Origin: an uncultured Lachnospiraceae bacterium
Lineage (GTDB): Bacteria; Bacillota; Clostridia; Lachnospirales; Lachnospiraceae
DNA length: 36,233 nt
NCBI GenBank assembly: GCA_947382415.1
Contig: CANCYO010000028.1
Location: 1 to 36,233, forward strand
Direction: 5' to 3'
The notes under the pieces were generated by a model. That model worked only from the letters and a program-made list of their open reading frames with translations, made no database searches and had not been told where the DNA came from. The position numbers and the translations under genes are program-made. Position 1 is the first letter of the stretch. Each line of letters begins with the position of its first letter. Below are positions 8,145-15,708 of this stretch, piece after piece.

Positions 8145-8657
8145 ATGGAGAACCATAAAGCTTATATATTACATATTTCCCCAAATAGAAAGTATTTGAT
8201 TGTTGTTGCAGTCTCAGGGGTGTTGCTTCTTGTGGGAATAATAATAGGTATAAATATGTATTACCGGATGCCGGATTCATATGGTCATTCCAGGATAGAG
8301 ATTGAGCAGGCTGAGAATGTGATACAGACATATATATCCTGTTTGGAACAAGGTGACAGAGTTGGTGCGGAAAGATGTATTGTGGCGGGTGGAGAACTTA
8401 AGATTTCAATGGAATATAATCTGGAATGGACGCGATATCTTGTACGCGATTTACGCTATGAGCCAGACAATACAGCTTATTATCAGGTAATAAAAACAAT
8501 GGAACAACAATCTATAGAAGCGCAGGATTGGATGCTGTTGATAATGGATTGCGATTGGATTATGCGCTACGATACAGATACTGTGACGGCTGGCTGGATA
8601 ATGGTGCGGGAAGATCGGAGCAAACAGTGGAAGATACTCCGGAATTTTGTTTTTTGA
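8145..8657 (+). CDS. Membrane-anchored small protein, possibly DUF4829-like
   Basis: 170 residues: a short cytoplasmic N-terminus, one membrane segment (about 18-37), then a compact extracytoplasmic domain. That domain has a helical start (ENVIQTYISCLEQGDRVGAERC) and a beta-rich end (AGWIMVREDRSKQWKILRNFVF). The arrangement, a helical AE-rich opening followed by strands and a W-K-I final strand, resembles the NTF2-like/DUF4829 domains of clostridial exported proteins; I hold this loosely. AAAGGA lies 5 nt before the ATG. A perfect TATAAT at 8098-8103 may be its -10, without a convincing -35. A decayed copy of its end lies at 7408-7461. Confidence 0.75.
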   Translation: MENHKAYILHISPNRKYLIVVAVSGVLLLVGIIIGINMYYRMPDSYGHSRIEIEQAENVIQTYISCLEQGDRVGAERCIVAGGELKISMEYNLEWTRYLVRDLRYEPDNTAYYQVIKTMEQQSIEAQDWMLLIMDCDWIMRYDTDTVTAGWIMVREDRSKQWKILRNFVF

Positions 8658-8696
8658 TAAAGTATGTAAGTAACTAAATATAAAGGAAGCGAACTC

Positions 8697-9155
8697 ATGA
8701 AAATAAGAATATTGGCGCTGACGCTTCTGATAATTTTTTTCTCCGCCGGAACCGGCGTATGCATTTATTGGAAGAATGCCCCCGGCGAGGACGCATATAT
8801 GGCCGCGACTCTTGCATATTTAGAGGAACAGAAAGCGGCTCTGTATGAGGGAGGCGGAAACAATCTTTATCTTTGCGGGGACAGCGGTGCGATGTATCCC
8901 GAGGTCAGGGAGACAGTTTCGGAGGGTGTAATCAGGCAGCTTCAACAGGAAATTGTCTTTGGCGATCAGGATGTTGTAACTGATCTTACGGATGTCAATC
9001 TTGAACCTATGGCGCTTCCCATTGAAATTAACGGGCGGGGGAGCGGTACGTTTGAACAGTTTTTTGCAATTTATCAGGAAACAGGACAGTTTATCTGTAT
9101 CGTCTTTTCTCCGGAAGATTCTGAAAGCTTTTATAAATACGTAATGAATATGTGA
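8697..9155 (+). CDS. Exported small protein, unknown function
   Basis: The 152-residue product starts with a basic-hydrophobic signal or anchor (about 4-25) with no lipobox, followed by an acidic soluble domain. Short strand-like stretches are seen around PMALPIEINGRGSG and FICIVFSPED. No recognised motif. It starts 39 nt after the 8145 gene behind AAGGAAG (7 nt spacing) on the same strand with no terminator between, so the two exported proteins are probably made together. Function cannot be stated. Confidence 0.72.
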   Translation: MKIRILALTLLIIFFSAGTGVCIYWKNAPGEDAYMAATLAYLEEQKAALYEGGGNNLYLCGDSGAMYPEVRETVSEGVIRQLQQEIVFGDQDVVTDLTDVNLEPMALPIEINGRGSGTFEQFFAIYQETGQFICIVFSPEDSESFYKYVMNM

Positions 9156-9305
9156 AGGATGAAAAGCGCATGGGAAGAAAAAGGGACTTTTGTCGGAAAA
9201 AATGGAAATAAAACGATGTGTTTTCATTCATAAATCGGGCAATATACGATATAATTTCTTTGATGCCTGAAAATAGTTTTAAAAACTGGAAAGAGGGGAA
9301 TGCAT

Positions 9306-10121
9306 ATGTTTCAAATTTTTCGGGAAGAACCTGTGATAACCGCCGCCATCCTGGGCTTTATGGCGATAAGTCTTTTTGTGAGAGTGCTGCTGGGATTTTT
9401 GTATCAGAAAATGATCTGGGAAACTGACAATATGGCTACTACGGAAAACCGGCTGCTCAGGCAGTGTAAGCTGAAATTTGCAAACTGCTATCAGCTCAAT
9501 AATGGAGTGGCGAATACGCCTATATTTGTGGACAAGTTCCTGAATAAGCTGGCTCTGGGGCCGCTGTCTTTCGGAACCATGTATCATCTGTCCGGGCAGA
9601 GTATGCTGCTGGCCGTGATCATTGCCGGAGCCGGGATCTGTAAGGCAATCATGGACGGACGGTCCCTGGGAGAGATTCTTCCCTATTACATAGTGAGTTT
9701 TCTGGGCCTGTATCTGTACTTTTCGGTATCGACCATCGTGGATGTGAAGGACAAGCGGAGGGTGCTGAAAGTAAATCTGGTGGATTATCTGGAAAACCAT
9801 CTCTCTGCGCGCATGGAAGTGACGGAGAATGATATGGAAATGCTCTTTGGAGAAACCATGCCCGCCAGAGAGAGAAATATGCGTCTTGCCGCGGTGGACA
9901 GGGGAAGCAGGAGGGGCAGGCGCACGGTGGAGCTGATGCCCATCGGCAGCCGCGATACGGTAGATACGGAGCGAAAAGCCTTGACGGCGGATGTGACGGC
10001 ATCCCGGGAGGGAGGGGCGGATCCGGACAAGACGGAGGCCAAAATACAGCCCTCTGAGGCTCTGGAGGCTTTTCACATTACCGATGAGGAGCTGGAAGCA
10101 TTGATTAAGGAATTTTGCTGA
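9306..10121 (+). CDS. Membrane protein, unknown function
   Basis: 271 residues. The N-terminal segment (about 8-30) and two closely spaced segments (about 98-140) are hydrophobic, and the C-terminal third is a charged cytoplasmic tail ending in a helical EALEAFHITDEELEALIKEF. The basic stretch GSRRGRRTVEL lies between. No enzymatic motif is visible and I do not recognise the family. ATG 9306 is 7 nt after GAGGGG; the ATG two codons earlier is too close to that site. A TATAAT at about 9250 lies in the 150-nt gap before it but has no convincing -35. Confidence 0.75.
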   Translation: MFQIFREEPVITAAILGFMAISLFVRVLLGFLYQKMIWETDNMATTENRLLRQCKLKFANCYQLNNGVANTPIFVDKFLNKLALGPLSFGTMYHLSGQSMLLAVIIAGAGICKAIMDGRSLGEILPYYIVSFLGLYLYFSVSTIVDVKDKRRVLKVNLVDYLENHLSARMEVTENDMEMLFGETMPARERNMRLAAVDRGSRRGRRTVELMPIGSRDTVDTERKALTADVTASREGGADPDKTEAKIQPSEALEAFHITDEELEALIKEFC

Positions 10122-10139
10122 TAAAATAGATACAACGGC

Positions 10140-10168
10140 TTGAATTTATCGTGCAGTTTTGCTAAACT
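10140..10168 (+). promoter_or_regulatory. Probable promoter of pgi
   Basis: TTGAAT (10140-10145), a 17-nt spacer and TAAACT (10163-10168), each with two mismatches to consensus, 33 nt before the pgi start. Confidence 0.5.
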
Positions 10169-10200
10169 TAAGGGAAGAAAAAACGAAAAGGAGCAGGGCT

Positions 10201-11550
10201 ATGAGCAAACAGGTTACATTTGATTATTCCAAGACAGGTTCTTTTATCTCCGCGGAAGAGATCGGCTACATGGAAAAGCTGACCTTGGATGCAAAGGATG
10301 TATTGTTGTCCCGAAACGGGGCCGGCAATGATTTTCTGGGATGGATTGATCTTCCTGTAGATTACGATAAGGAAGAGTTTGCGCGTATCAAGGAGGCTGC
10401 GAAGAAGATTCAGAACGATTCCGAGGTTTTGCTGGTTATCGGAATCGGCGGTTCCTATCTGGGCGCAAGGGCGGCGATCGAATTTTTGAGCCATAGCTTT
10501 TATAATGTGGTGGACAAAAGTGTGCGCAAGTCTCCCGAGATCTATTTCTGCGGCAATTCCATCAGTTCTACCTACTTAAAGCATCTGATGGATGTGGTGG
10601 GTGACAGAGATTTCTCCATCAATATGATCTCCAAGTCCGGCACTACAACGGAGCCGGCCATCGCTTTCCGGGTATTCAAGGCGAAACTGGAAGAGAAGTA
10701 TGGCAAGGAAGGCGCTGCGAAGAGAATCTACGCCACCACCGACAAGGCGAGAGGAAGTCTGAAGAATCTGGCGGATGAAGAGGGCTATGAGACCTTTGTG
10801 GTACCCGATGATGTGGGCGGACGTTTCTCTGTGTTGACCGCAGTGGGACTGCTTCCCATCGCAGTCAGCGGCGCTGATATTGATAAGCTGATGGAGGGCG
10901 CTGCCAGCGGAAGAAAACGCGCTCTGGAAAATGATTTTAAGAGCAATGACGCTCTGCAGTATGCGGCTCTGCGCAATATTCTGCTTCGCAAGGGCAGGAG
11001 CGTGGAGATTCTGGCCAACTATGAGCCTGCGCTGCATTATGTCAGCGAGTGGTGGAAACAGCTCTACGGCGAGAGCGAGGGCAAGGACCAGAAGGGTCTG
11101 CTTCCCGCCAGCGTGGATCTGACCACGGATCTGCATTCCATGGGCCAGTTTATCCAGGACGGCGCGAGAATTATGTTTGAGACGGTGCTGAATGTGGAGA
11201 CTTCTCGGGAGGAGATCGTCATCGGCGAGGAGCCTGTGGATCTGGACGGATTGAATTATCTGGCAGGCAAGACCGTTGATTTTGTGAATAAGAGCGCCAT
11301 GAACGGCACCATTCTGGCACACACGGACGGACAGGTTCCCAATTTTGTGGTGAATATTCCTGAGGTAAATGAGTTTTATCTGGGCGAGCTGTTCTACTTC
11401 TTTGAGTTTGCCTGCGGTGTCAGCGGATATCTTCTGGGTGTGAATCCTTTTAATCAGCCCGGTGTGGAAAGTTATAAGAAGAATATGTTCGCACTCCTTG
11501 GAAAGCCCGGTTATGAGGCTCAACGGGAAGAGCTTCTCAAGAGACTGTAA
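10201..11550 (+). CDS. pgi: Glucose-6-phosphate isomerase
   Basis: Interconverts glucose 6-phosphate and fructose 6-phosphate in glycolysis. The 449-residue length is that of the short Firmicutes form. Conserved blocks in order: GIGGSYLGARAAIEFL (sugar-phosphate site), SKSGTTTEPAIAFRVFK (first PGI signature, phosphate binding), the GQFIQDGARIMFETVL segment, and NPFNQPGVESYKKNMFALLG with the catalytic lysine near the C-terminus. The ATG at 10201 follows AAAGGAG by 8 nt; an upstream ATG at 10159 overlaps the -10 region and is rejected. The next gene starts 63 nt downstream without a terminator and may share the transcript. Confidence 0.97.
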   Translation: MSKQVTFDYSKTGSFISAEEIGYMEKLTLDAKDVLLSRNGAGNDFLGWIDLPVDYDKEEFARIKEAAKKIQNDSEVLLVIGIGGSYLGARAAIEFLSHSFYNVVDKSVRKSPEIYFCGNSISSTYLKHLMDVVGDRDFSINMISKSGTTTEPAIAFRVFKAKLEEKYGKEGAAKRIYATTDKARGSLKNLADEEGYETFVVPDDVGGRFSVLTAVGLLPIAVSGADIDKLMEGAASGRKRALENDFKSNDALQYAALRNILLRKGRSVEILANYEPALHYVSEWWKQLYGESEGKDQKGLLPASVDLTTDLHSMGQFIQDGARIMFETVLNVETSREEIVIGEEPVDLDGLNYLAGKTVDFVNKSAMNGTILAHTDGQVPNFVVNIPEVNEFYLGELFYFFEFACGVSGYLLGVNPFNQPGVESYKKNMFALLGKPGYEAQREELLKRL

Positions 11551-11613
11551 CAGATTCATCAGAGACAGTACAGATCCGTCGAAGCAGTCTGCGGGTTTAA
11601 ATGAGGAGATCAT

Positions 11614-12576
11614 ATGAAAATTGTATTACTTGAGAGAAACAGCGCCGGCACGGATGTGCCGGTGGACTGTTTTTGTGAGCTGGGAGAAGTTGTCGTTTAT
11701 CCCAACACCGTCACTGTGGCGGAGGTGGCCGGGCGCGTAAAGGACGCGGACGTTATTGTCTGCAACAAGGCGCCCATGCGGGAGGAATCTCTGAAGGATG
11801 CTCCCAATGTCAAACTGATCTGTGAGCTGGCTACCGGCTATGACAACTGTGATCTGGCGTACTGTAGATCCAGAGGGATTCAGGTGCGCAATGTGGTGGA
11901 TTACTCCACTGATATGGTGGCACAGCATACCTTCACACTGGCACTGGCGCTCTCCCAGAAGCTTGCCTATTATGACAATTATGTCAAGTCCGGCGCATAT
12001 GCGGCGCAGGACCGCTTTTCCAATTTTGACATTCCCTTTTACGAACTGGCGGGCAAGACCTGGGGAATCGTGGGGATGGGCAATATCGGGAGACGTGTGG
12101 CCAGGATTGCAGAGGCTTTTGGCTGTAAAGTAATCTTTTATTCGATTACGGGGAAAAGCTCCTGCACGGACTATCCCTGCGTGGATAAAGATACGCTGCT
12201 TACCGAGAGCGATTTTCTTTCTCTGCACTGTCCGCTGAGTGAACTTTCCCGAAACTTCATTGACAGGCCGGCACTGAAAACAATGAAAAAGACTGCAATT
12301 CTGATCAATGTGGCAAGAGGACCTGTGGTGAACAATCCGGATCTGTATGAGGCCCTGATGGCGGAGGAGATTCAGGCGGCGGGATTGGATGTGGTGGAGC
12401 GGGAGCCCATCACCTCGGACAATCCTCTCAGCGGTTTTATGGACAGCAGCCGGCTGATCATCACGCCGCATCTGGCATGGGCCAGCGTGGAAGCGCGTAC
12501 CCGCTGTGTCAGAGGCGTATACGAGAACATTCGGACATTTCAGCAGGGTATAGGCCAAAATATTGTGAATCCTTGA
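11614..12576 (+). CDS. NAD-dependent D-2-hydroxyacid dehydrogenase
   Basis: 320 residues, full length for the family. The NAD-binding Rossmann loop is GIVGMGNIGRR (151-161), and the catalytic Arg-Glu-His set is R235 (NVARGPVV), E264 (REP) and H286 (TPHLAW). The substrate loop ELATGYDNCD (71-80) resembles glycerate/hydroxypyruvate and related dehydrogenases more than D-lactate dehydrogenase or the fused SerA forms, because the C-terminal ACT domain is absent. Substrate cannot be assigned from sequence alone. GAGGAG lies 5 nt before the ATG. Confidence 0.93.
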   Translation: MKIVLLERNSAGTDVPVDCFCELGEVVVYPNTVTVAEVAGRVKDADVIVCNKAPMREESLKDAPNVKLICELATGYDNCDLAYCRSRGIQVRNVVDYSTDMVAQHTFTLALALSQKLAYYDNYVKSGAYAAQDRFSNFDIPFYELAGKTWGIVGMGNIGRRVARIAEAFGCKVIFYSITGKSSCTDYPCVDKDTLLTESDFLSLHCPLSELSRNFIDRPALKTMKKTAILINVARGPVVNNPDLYEALMAEEIQAAGLDVVEREPITSDNPLSGFMDSSRLIITPHLAWASVEARTRCVRGVYENIRTFQQGIGQNIVNP

Positions 12577-12601
12577 CAAAACGGCTGATTCATTGTAAGG
12601 T
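12573..12601 (+). promoter_or_regulatory. Possible promoter of the GtrA gene
   Basis: A perfect TTGACA (12573-12578) overlaps the stop codon of the dehydrogenase gene; after a 17-nt spacer the -10 is only TAAGGT (12596-12601). A strong -35 with a poor -10 may need an activator. Confidence 0.35.
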
Positions 12602-12640
12602 AGTAGTACTTCCGTTGCGGACAAGTAAAGGGGATTTGCA

Positions 12641-13084
12641 ATGATAGAAAAACTGAAAGAACTCTTACGAAAGTATGAGGAGATCATCGCGTATCTGATC
12701 GTAGGCGGATTGACCACGCTGGTGTCTTGGGCGGCAAAGTTTCTGGCCAATTATCTGCTTTTTGGAAACACGATGCATCCCTCTTCTTTTGAAAATGCTG
12801 TGCTGAGCATGATCAACTGGACTGCGGGTGTGATTTTTGCTTATTTTACGAATCGTAAATTTGTTTTTAAGAGCAAGGATCCTATGTTGAAGGAGGCTCC
12901 CAAGTTTGTATTATCCCGCGTATCCACCCTGATTCTGGACATGGTGGTAATGCAGGTTCTGAATGTAATGCTGGGCATTCATCTGATCATTGCTACAGTA
13001 ATCTCGGCCGTGCTGGTCATTATTGCAAACTATGTGTTCAGCAAGCTTTTTGTATTTAACAAGAAGGAATCAAAGGAATCATAA
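12641..13084 (+). CDS. GtrA family membrane protein
   Basis: A 147-residue protein with four membrane segments and the GtrA hallmarks: YLIVGGLTTLVSW near the N-terminus, FAYFTNRKFVFKSK in the middle and NYVFSKLFVFNKK at the end. Family members are thought to help move undecaprenyl-linked sugars across the membrane for decoration of wall polymers. No dedicated glycosyltransferase adjoins it here (the nearest is the GT39-type gene at 19.1 kb), so its partner is unknown. AAAGGGG lies 7 nt before the ATG. Confidence 0.92.
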   Translation: MIEKLKELLRKYEEIIAYLIVGGLTTLVSWAAKFLANYLLFGNTMHPSSFENAVLSMINWTAGVIFAYFTNRKFVFKSKDPMLKEAPKFVLSRVSTLILDMVVMQVLNVMLGIHLIIATVISAVLVIIANYVFSKLFVFNKKESKES

Positions 13085-13088
13085 AGAT

Positions 13089-13116
13089 CAAAAAAGCAGC
13101 CCCAAAGCGGGCTGCT
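13089..13116 (-). terminator. Intrinsic terminator, mainly minus strand
   Basis: 8-bp stem AGCAGCCC (13095-13102) / GGGCTGCT (13109-13116). Read on the minus strand it is followed by six T residues (13089-13094), so it ends the 13173-13637 gene. On the plus strand the hairpin lies just after the GtrA gene but is followed by only TCTCT, so termination there would be weaker. Confidence 0.75.
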
Positions 13117-13172
13117 TCTCTGACTCAATTCAAGGTCCGGTTACGGTCCAACTAATCCCATTCTATGCAGAT

Positions 13173-13637
13173 TTACCATATTATATCTACTTTCAAAAAA
13201 GGAATTTTGTATTCTTCGCGTTTAAAACGTATTAATCTATTCTTGTAATATCTCCATTCCCAAAAGTATTCAAAATCAATCTCAAATTTCTTGTAGGGAT
13301 ATTCCTGCGCTTCTTTTTCCAGGTTTAATTGAACCTGATAGCCGATGAAACAGGCGGTCAGGCCGCGGTGTATCGGATTGTGAGTACCGGTACATATGAT
13401 GCTGCCCTGTCGGGCCGGGGGAGGAGTGTCTCCTTCCAGTACGCAGAGAGGGTAGATGTCTTTTTTGTGTATCAAGCGGATGGGGTCTTCCAGAAGCAGA
13501 TATCCCTTGAGGCACCTGGAAGGGTTGTCCGCAAGCTGACTTCTGAGATATTCCACAAAAAGCGCTGTAGTCTCTGCTATTTCCTGATCGCGTAAGAGAT
13601 CTTCTTCTTTAAACTTTTCCTTCGATAGCTTATTCAT
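13173..13637 (-). CDS. Conserved-looking hypothetical protein
   Basis: A 154-residue soluble protein: a helical, charged N-terminal third (NKLSKEKFKEEDLLRDQEI) is followed by a mixed central part with LIHKKDIYPLCVLEGD and a GTHNPIHRGLTACFIGYQVQL segment, and then an aromatic, basic C-terminus (FEYFWEWRYYKNRLIRFKREEY). No known catalytic signature; I do not recognise it. GGAGG lies 9 nt before the ATG. The gene is monocistronic, with its own terminator 56 nt downstream, and is divergent from the XRE regulator across a 111-nt AT-rich gap, so that regulator could act on it. Confidence 0.75.
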   Translation of the reverse strand: MNKLSKEKFKEEDLLRDQEIAETTALFVEYLRSQLADNPSRCLKGYLLLEDPIRLIHKKDIYPLCVLEGDTPPPARQGSIICTGTHNPIHRGLTACFIGYQVQLNLEKEAQEYPYKKFEIDFEYFWEWRYYKNRLIRFKREEYKIPFLKVDIIW

Positions 13638-13748
13638 AGCATCCTACCTCCGTGGCAATACAATATAACATTAATAATAACACAAACTAAATCATATTTG
13701 CGTCCATTTTAGAAACTTTAAAATGAAAAGTTGAAATAAACTATAAGC

Positions 13749-14003
13749 ATGGAACGAACAGAGAAAATTATGCAAGGCGATGTCCCCATTGTGGGAGCCA
13801 ACATAAGACGTCTTCGTAAGAAGAAACATATGAGGAACATAGATGTCATAATACAACTGCAGTTGACAGGTATGGCTTGCAGCAGCAGTACGCTCAGTAA
13901 GATTGAGCGGGGCCGCAGCAATCCGCCCGTTGCACTGCTGATGGCTTTGACAGATATTTTCCAGTGTGATTATAATGCGTTTTTTGAGCAGAATACAGAT
14001 TAA
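13749..14003 (+). CDS. XRE-family single-domain DNA-binding regulator
   Basis: The 84-residue protein is little more than a five-helix HTH_XRE domain (about 16-78). It has GANIRRLRKKKHMRNIDVI, the recognition-helix region SSSTLSKIERGRSNPP, and ALLMALTDIFQCDYNAFF. The second helix pair is longer than in Cro/CI types (QLQLTGMACSSST), as in a clostridial XRE subgroup. No ribosome binding site is visible before the ATG, so translation may be weak or the true start may differ. A terminator overlaps its stop codon. It may control itself and the divergent 13173-13637 gene; this is inference from layout. Confidence 0.82.
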   Translation: MERTEKIMQGDVPIVGANIRRLRKKKHMRNIDVIIQLQLTGMACSSSTLSKIERGRSNPPVALLMALTDIFQCDYNAFFEQNTD

Positions 14004-14042
14004 GACCATGCAGGGTATAATCAAACCGCGCATGGTCTTTTA
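14002..14042 (+). terminator. Intrinsic terminator of the XRE gene
   Basis: 10-bp stem AAGACCATGC (14002-14011) / GCATGGTCTT (14030-14039) followed by TTTT-AAATTT. The first stem bases are the stop codon region of the XRE gene. On the minus strand the T-run is weaker, but the stem could also limit read-through from mtnN. Confidence 0.7.
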
Positions 14043-14072
14043 AATTTCTATCAGGGTACAAATTTGACAGTA

Positions 14073-14136
14073 TGTTCCATTATGCAGCCTGTTCCATTAT
14101 ATAACTTGTTCCGTTACACCGCCTGTTGCTTTACAG
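14073..14136. repeat. 17-bp imperfect tandem repeat, three full copies plus a partial
   Basis: Units start at 14073, 14090 and 14107, each beginning TGTTCC(A/G)TTA and exactly 17 bp long, and a fourth partial unit (TGTTGCTTTAC) starts at 14124 and runs over the mtnN stop codon (14131-14133). The divergence between copies is concentrated in the last six bases. The array fills the space between the convergent XRE and mtnN genes. Confidence 0.7.
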
Positions 14137-14829
14137 ATACGCCGCCATATCAGCCACCAGTCTGGCAGAGTGTTCTGCCGCGGCTTTTTCAAAGAGGGGA
14201 TAATCCATCTCGGCGCTGCCGTCAGCCTTGTCGGAGATAGCGCGGATGATCACAAAGGGAATTCCGTTGACATAAGCGCCATGGGCGATGGAAGCGCCTT
14301 CCATCTCAGTGCAGTCTCCATGAAATACATTAATGAGTCTGTCTTTCACGGTGCTGTCGGAAATAAACTGGTCGCCGCTGACCACTCTTCCATAAGAGCA
14401 GTGAATATCGCTGCAGACTCTCTCGCAGGAGGCTTTTGCAAGCTCCATCATATGAGTGTCCGCCGGAAATTCCAGACGGCCCATCTGAGGAACCTCGCCC
14501 TCTTGGTAGCCGAATATGGTCACATCCATATCGTGATGGAGAGCGTCTCTGGAGATCAGGATATCTCCGATATTTAATTCTGCATTCAGAGAACCGGCAA
14601 TGCCGGTGTTCACGACATGAGTTATCTCAAAGAGATCGATGAGGATCTGCACACACAGGGCCGCATTTACTTTCCCGATGCCGCAGCGCACTACAACGGC
14701 GGGGCAGCCGTTCAAAACGCCCTCATGAAATTCCATTCCCGCCTTTTTGGTAATCCTGGCGTCTGTCAGTTGGGCTTTGAGGGTTTCTACTTCCAGTTCC
14801 ATGGCTCCGATAATTCCGATTTTGTTCAT
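14131..14829 (-). CDS. mtnN: 5'-methylthioadenosine/S-adenosylhomocysteine nucleosidase
   Basis: Hydrolyses MTA and SAH, releasing adenine; from SAH it makes S-ribosylhomocysteine, the substrate of LuxS encoded just upstream. The 232-residue length is typical. The catalytic residues of the family are present: Glu near 13 (GAMELEVE), the nucleoside-binding Glu of EMEGASIAH, and the Asp of ISDKADG. VVNTGIAGSL and GIGKVNAA are the phosphate-site-like glycine motifs of the PNP/UDP fold. It follows luxS by 55 nt on the same strand. The end of the gene borders a 17-bp tandem repeat. Confidence 0.96.
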   Translation of the reverse strand: MNKIGIIGAMELEVETLKAQLTDARITKKAGMEFHEGVLNGCPAVVVRCGIGKVNAALCVQILIDLFEITHVVNTGIAGSLNAELNIGDILISRDALHHDMDVTIFGYQEGEVPQMGRLEFPADTHMMELAKASCERVCSDIHCSYGRVVSGDQFISDSTVKDRLINVFHGDCTEMEGASIAHGAYVNGIPFVIIRAISDKADGSAEMDYPLFEKAAAEHSARLVADMAAYL

Positions 14830-14884
14830 TGTTTCTTCCTTTCTGTCCGGGCCGTACCAATTGGTAGGGCTGTTTTTGATTTCT

Positions 14885-15364
14885 CTATACGGGATAGATC
14901 AGGCGATTCTCGCTGATATGGTACAATACCTGATCAAGATATCGTGCAGCCAGAAGCTTTGCCATGTTCAGGTTCATATCCAGATAATTTCCGCAGTCTT
15001 TGGGGGAAGCGCCGGGCACTTCGCCCTGAAAGTCCCGCATAAACTCATACATCTCCACGATCAGGGGCACAATGTCCGCAGAACGATAGTCTCCGGCCAA
15101 CAGGAGATAAAATCCCGTGCGGCAGCCCATGGGGCCAAAGTAGATCGTCTTGTCTTTGTATGTGGGATGATTGCGCAGGAAGGTAGCTCCCAGATGTTCC
15201 ATGGTATGAACTTCCGCGGTATTCATCACCGGCTCCTCGTTGGGGCTGGTCATGCGCAGGTCAAAGGTCGTGACGGTTTCGGCGCCCACCTTGTCTTTTC
15301 GGGATACATAGACGCCCGGCTGCAGTTTGATGTGATCGATCGTAAAGCTTGCTATTTTTTCCAT
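14885..15364 (-). CDS. luxS: S-ribosylhomocysteine lyase (AI-2 synthase)
   Basis: Cleaves S-ribosylhomocysteine to homocysteine and DPD, the precursor of autoinducer-2, closing the activated methyl cycle. The 159-residue product has the metal-binding HTMEH motif (H53, H57) with catalytic E56. It also has the catalytic Cys81 in FGPMGCRTG and the third metal ligand Cys124 in PKDCGNY. The ATG at 15364 is 5 nt after AGAGG; a GTG two codons upstream is too close. It is first in a two-gene unit with mtnN, an arrangement that puts both detoxifying steps for SAH on one transcript. No SAH riboswitch is visible in the 45-nt leader. Confidence 0.97.
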   Translation of the reverse strand: MEKIASFTIDHIKLQPGVYVSRKDKVGAETVTTFDLRMTSPNEEPVMNTAEVHTMEHLGATFLRNHPTYKDKTIYFGPMGCRTGFYLLLAGDYRSADIVPLIVEMYEFMRDFQGEVPGASPKDCGNYLDMNLNMAKLLAARYLDQVLYHISENRLIYPV

Positions 15365-15414
15365 AGACACCTCTTTCTCCGGTCAAATATTCTCAGGAAT
15401 AAGTATTATTTAAT

Positions 15415-15443
15415 AGTATACAACATATCAGACATATTGAAAA
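15415..15443 (-). promoter_or_regulatory. Probable promoter of luxS-mtnN
   Basis: Minus-strand TTTTCA (15438-15443), a 17-nt spacer and TATACT (15415-15420), giving a leader of about 45 nt before the luxS start. Confidence 0.5.
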
Positions 15444-15708
15444 TAATGAGCGGGAAAATAGATATAAAAAACAGCATGAAAATTTATGACTTACGGGCTA
15501 TCGAATTTAGAATTATGGCCGATATATTAATATAGGGAAAGATATAGTGCTATGGACAGCGGACAGATGAAAAATCATAGGTTTGCCGTCCTTTTTATTT
15601 TTTCGGTTGGTGACATTGCAGCGGTATTTCGTTACATTTTGCAAATATATTTTTTGATTCTGCCGAAATAAAAAGCGTGAGAAGGATGACAACAGGTAAG
15701 AGGTGGGC
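15444..15708. other. Non-coding gap before the LytTR gene
   Basis: AT-rich region, together with the luxS leader more than 300 nt without a confident gene. It holds a short hydrophobic ORF on the plus strand (15552-15671, 39 codons, no good ribosome binding site), a weak hairpin with GGAC/GTCC closing bases before a T-rich run near 15553-15600, and two ACATT-containing blocks at 15613 and 15634 spaced exactly 21 bp apart. The latter is the spacing of LytTR-type operators. Confidence 0.5.

Noticed and set aside
9279..10076. Long minus-strand ORF opposite the 9306 gene
   Set aside because: Antisense shadow of a coding region; composition (His/Gln/Arg/Pro-rich) is typical of a reversed GC-skewed gene and it lacks a ribosome binding site.
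10576..11613. Long minus-strand ORF opposite pgi
   Set aside because: Antisense to a certain gene, no recognisable domain.
13089..13116. Strong plus-strand terminator of the GtrA gene
   Set aside because: The T-run is on the minus-strand side only; plus side has TCTCT.
14073..14136. CRISPR array
   Set aside because: The unit is 17 bp with no separate spacers, the copies are degenerate, and no cas gene is present.
15365..15450. SAH riboswitch before luxS-mtnN
   Set aside because: The leader is about 45 nt, AT-rich and has no pseudoknot-capable stems.
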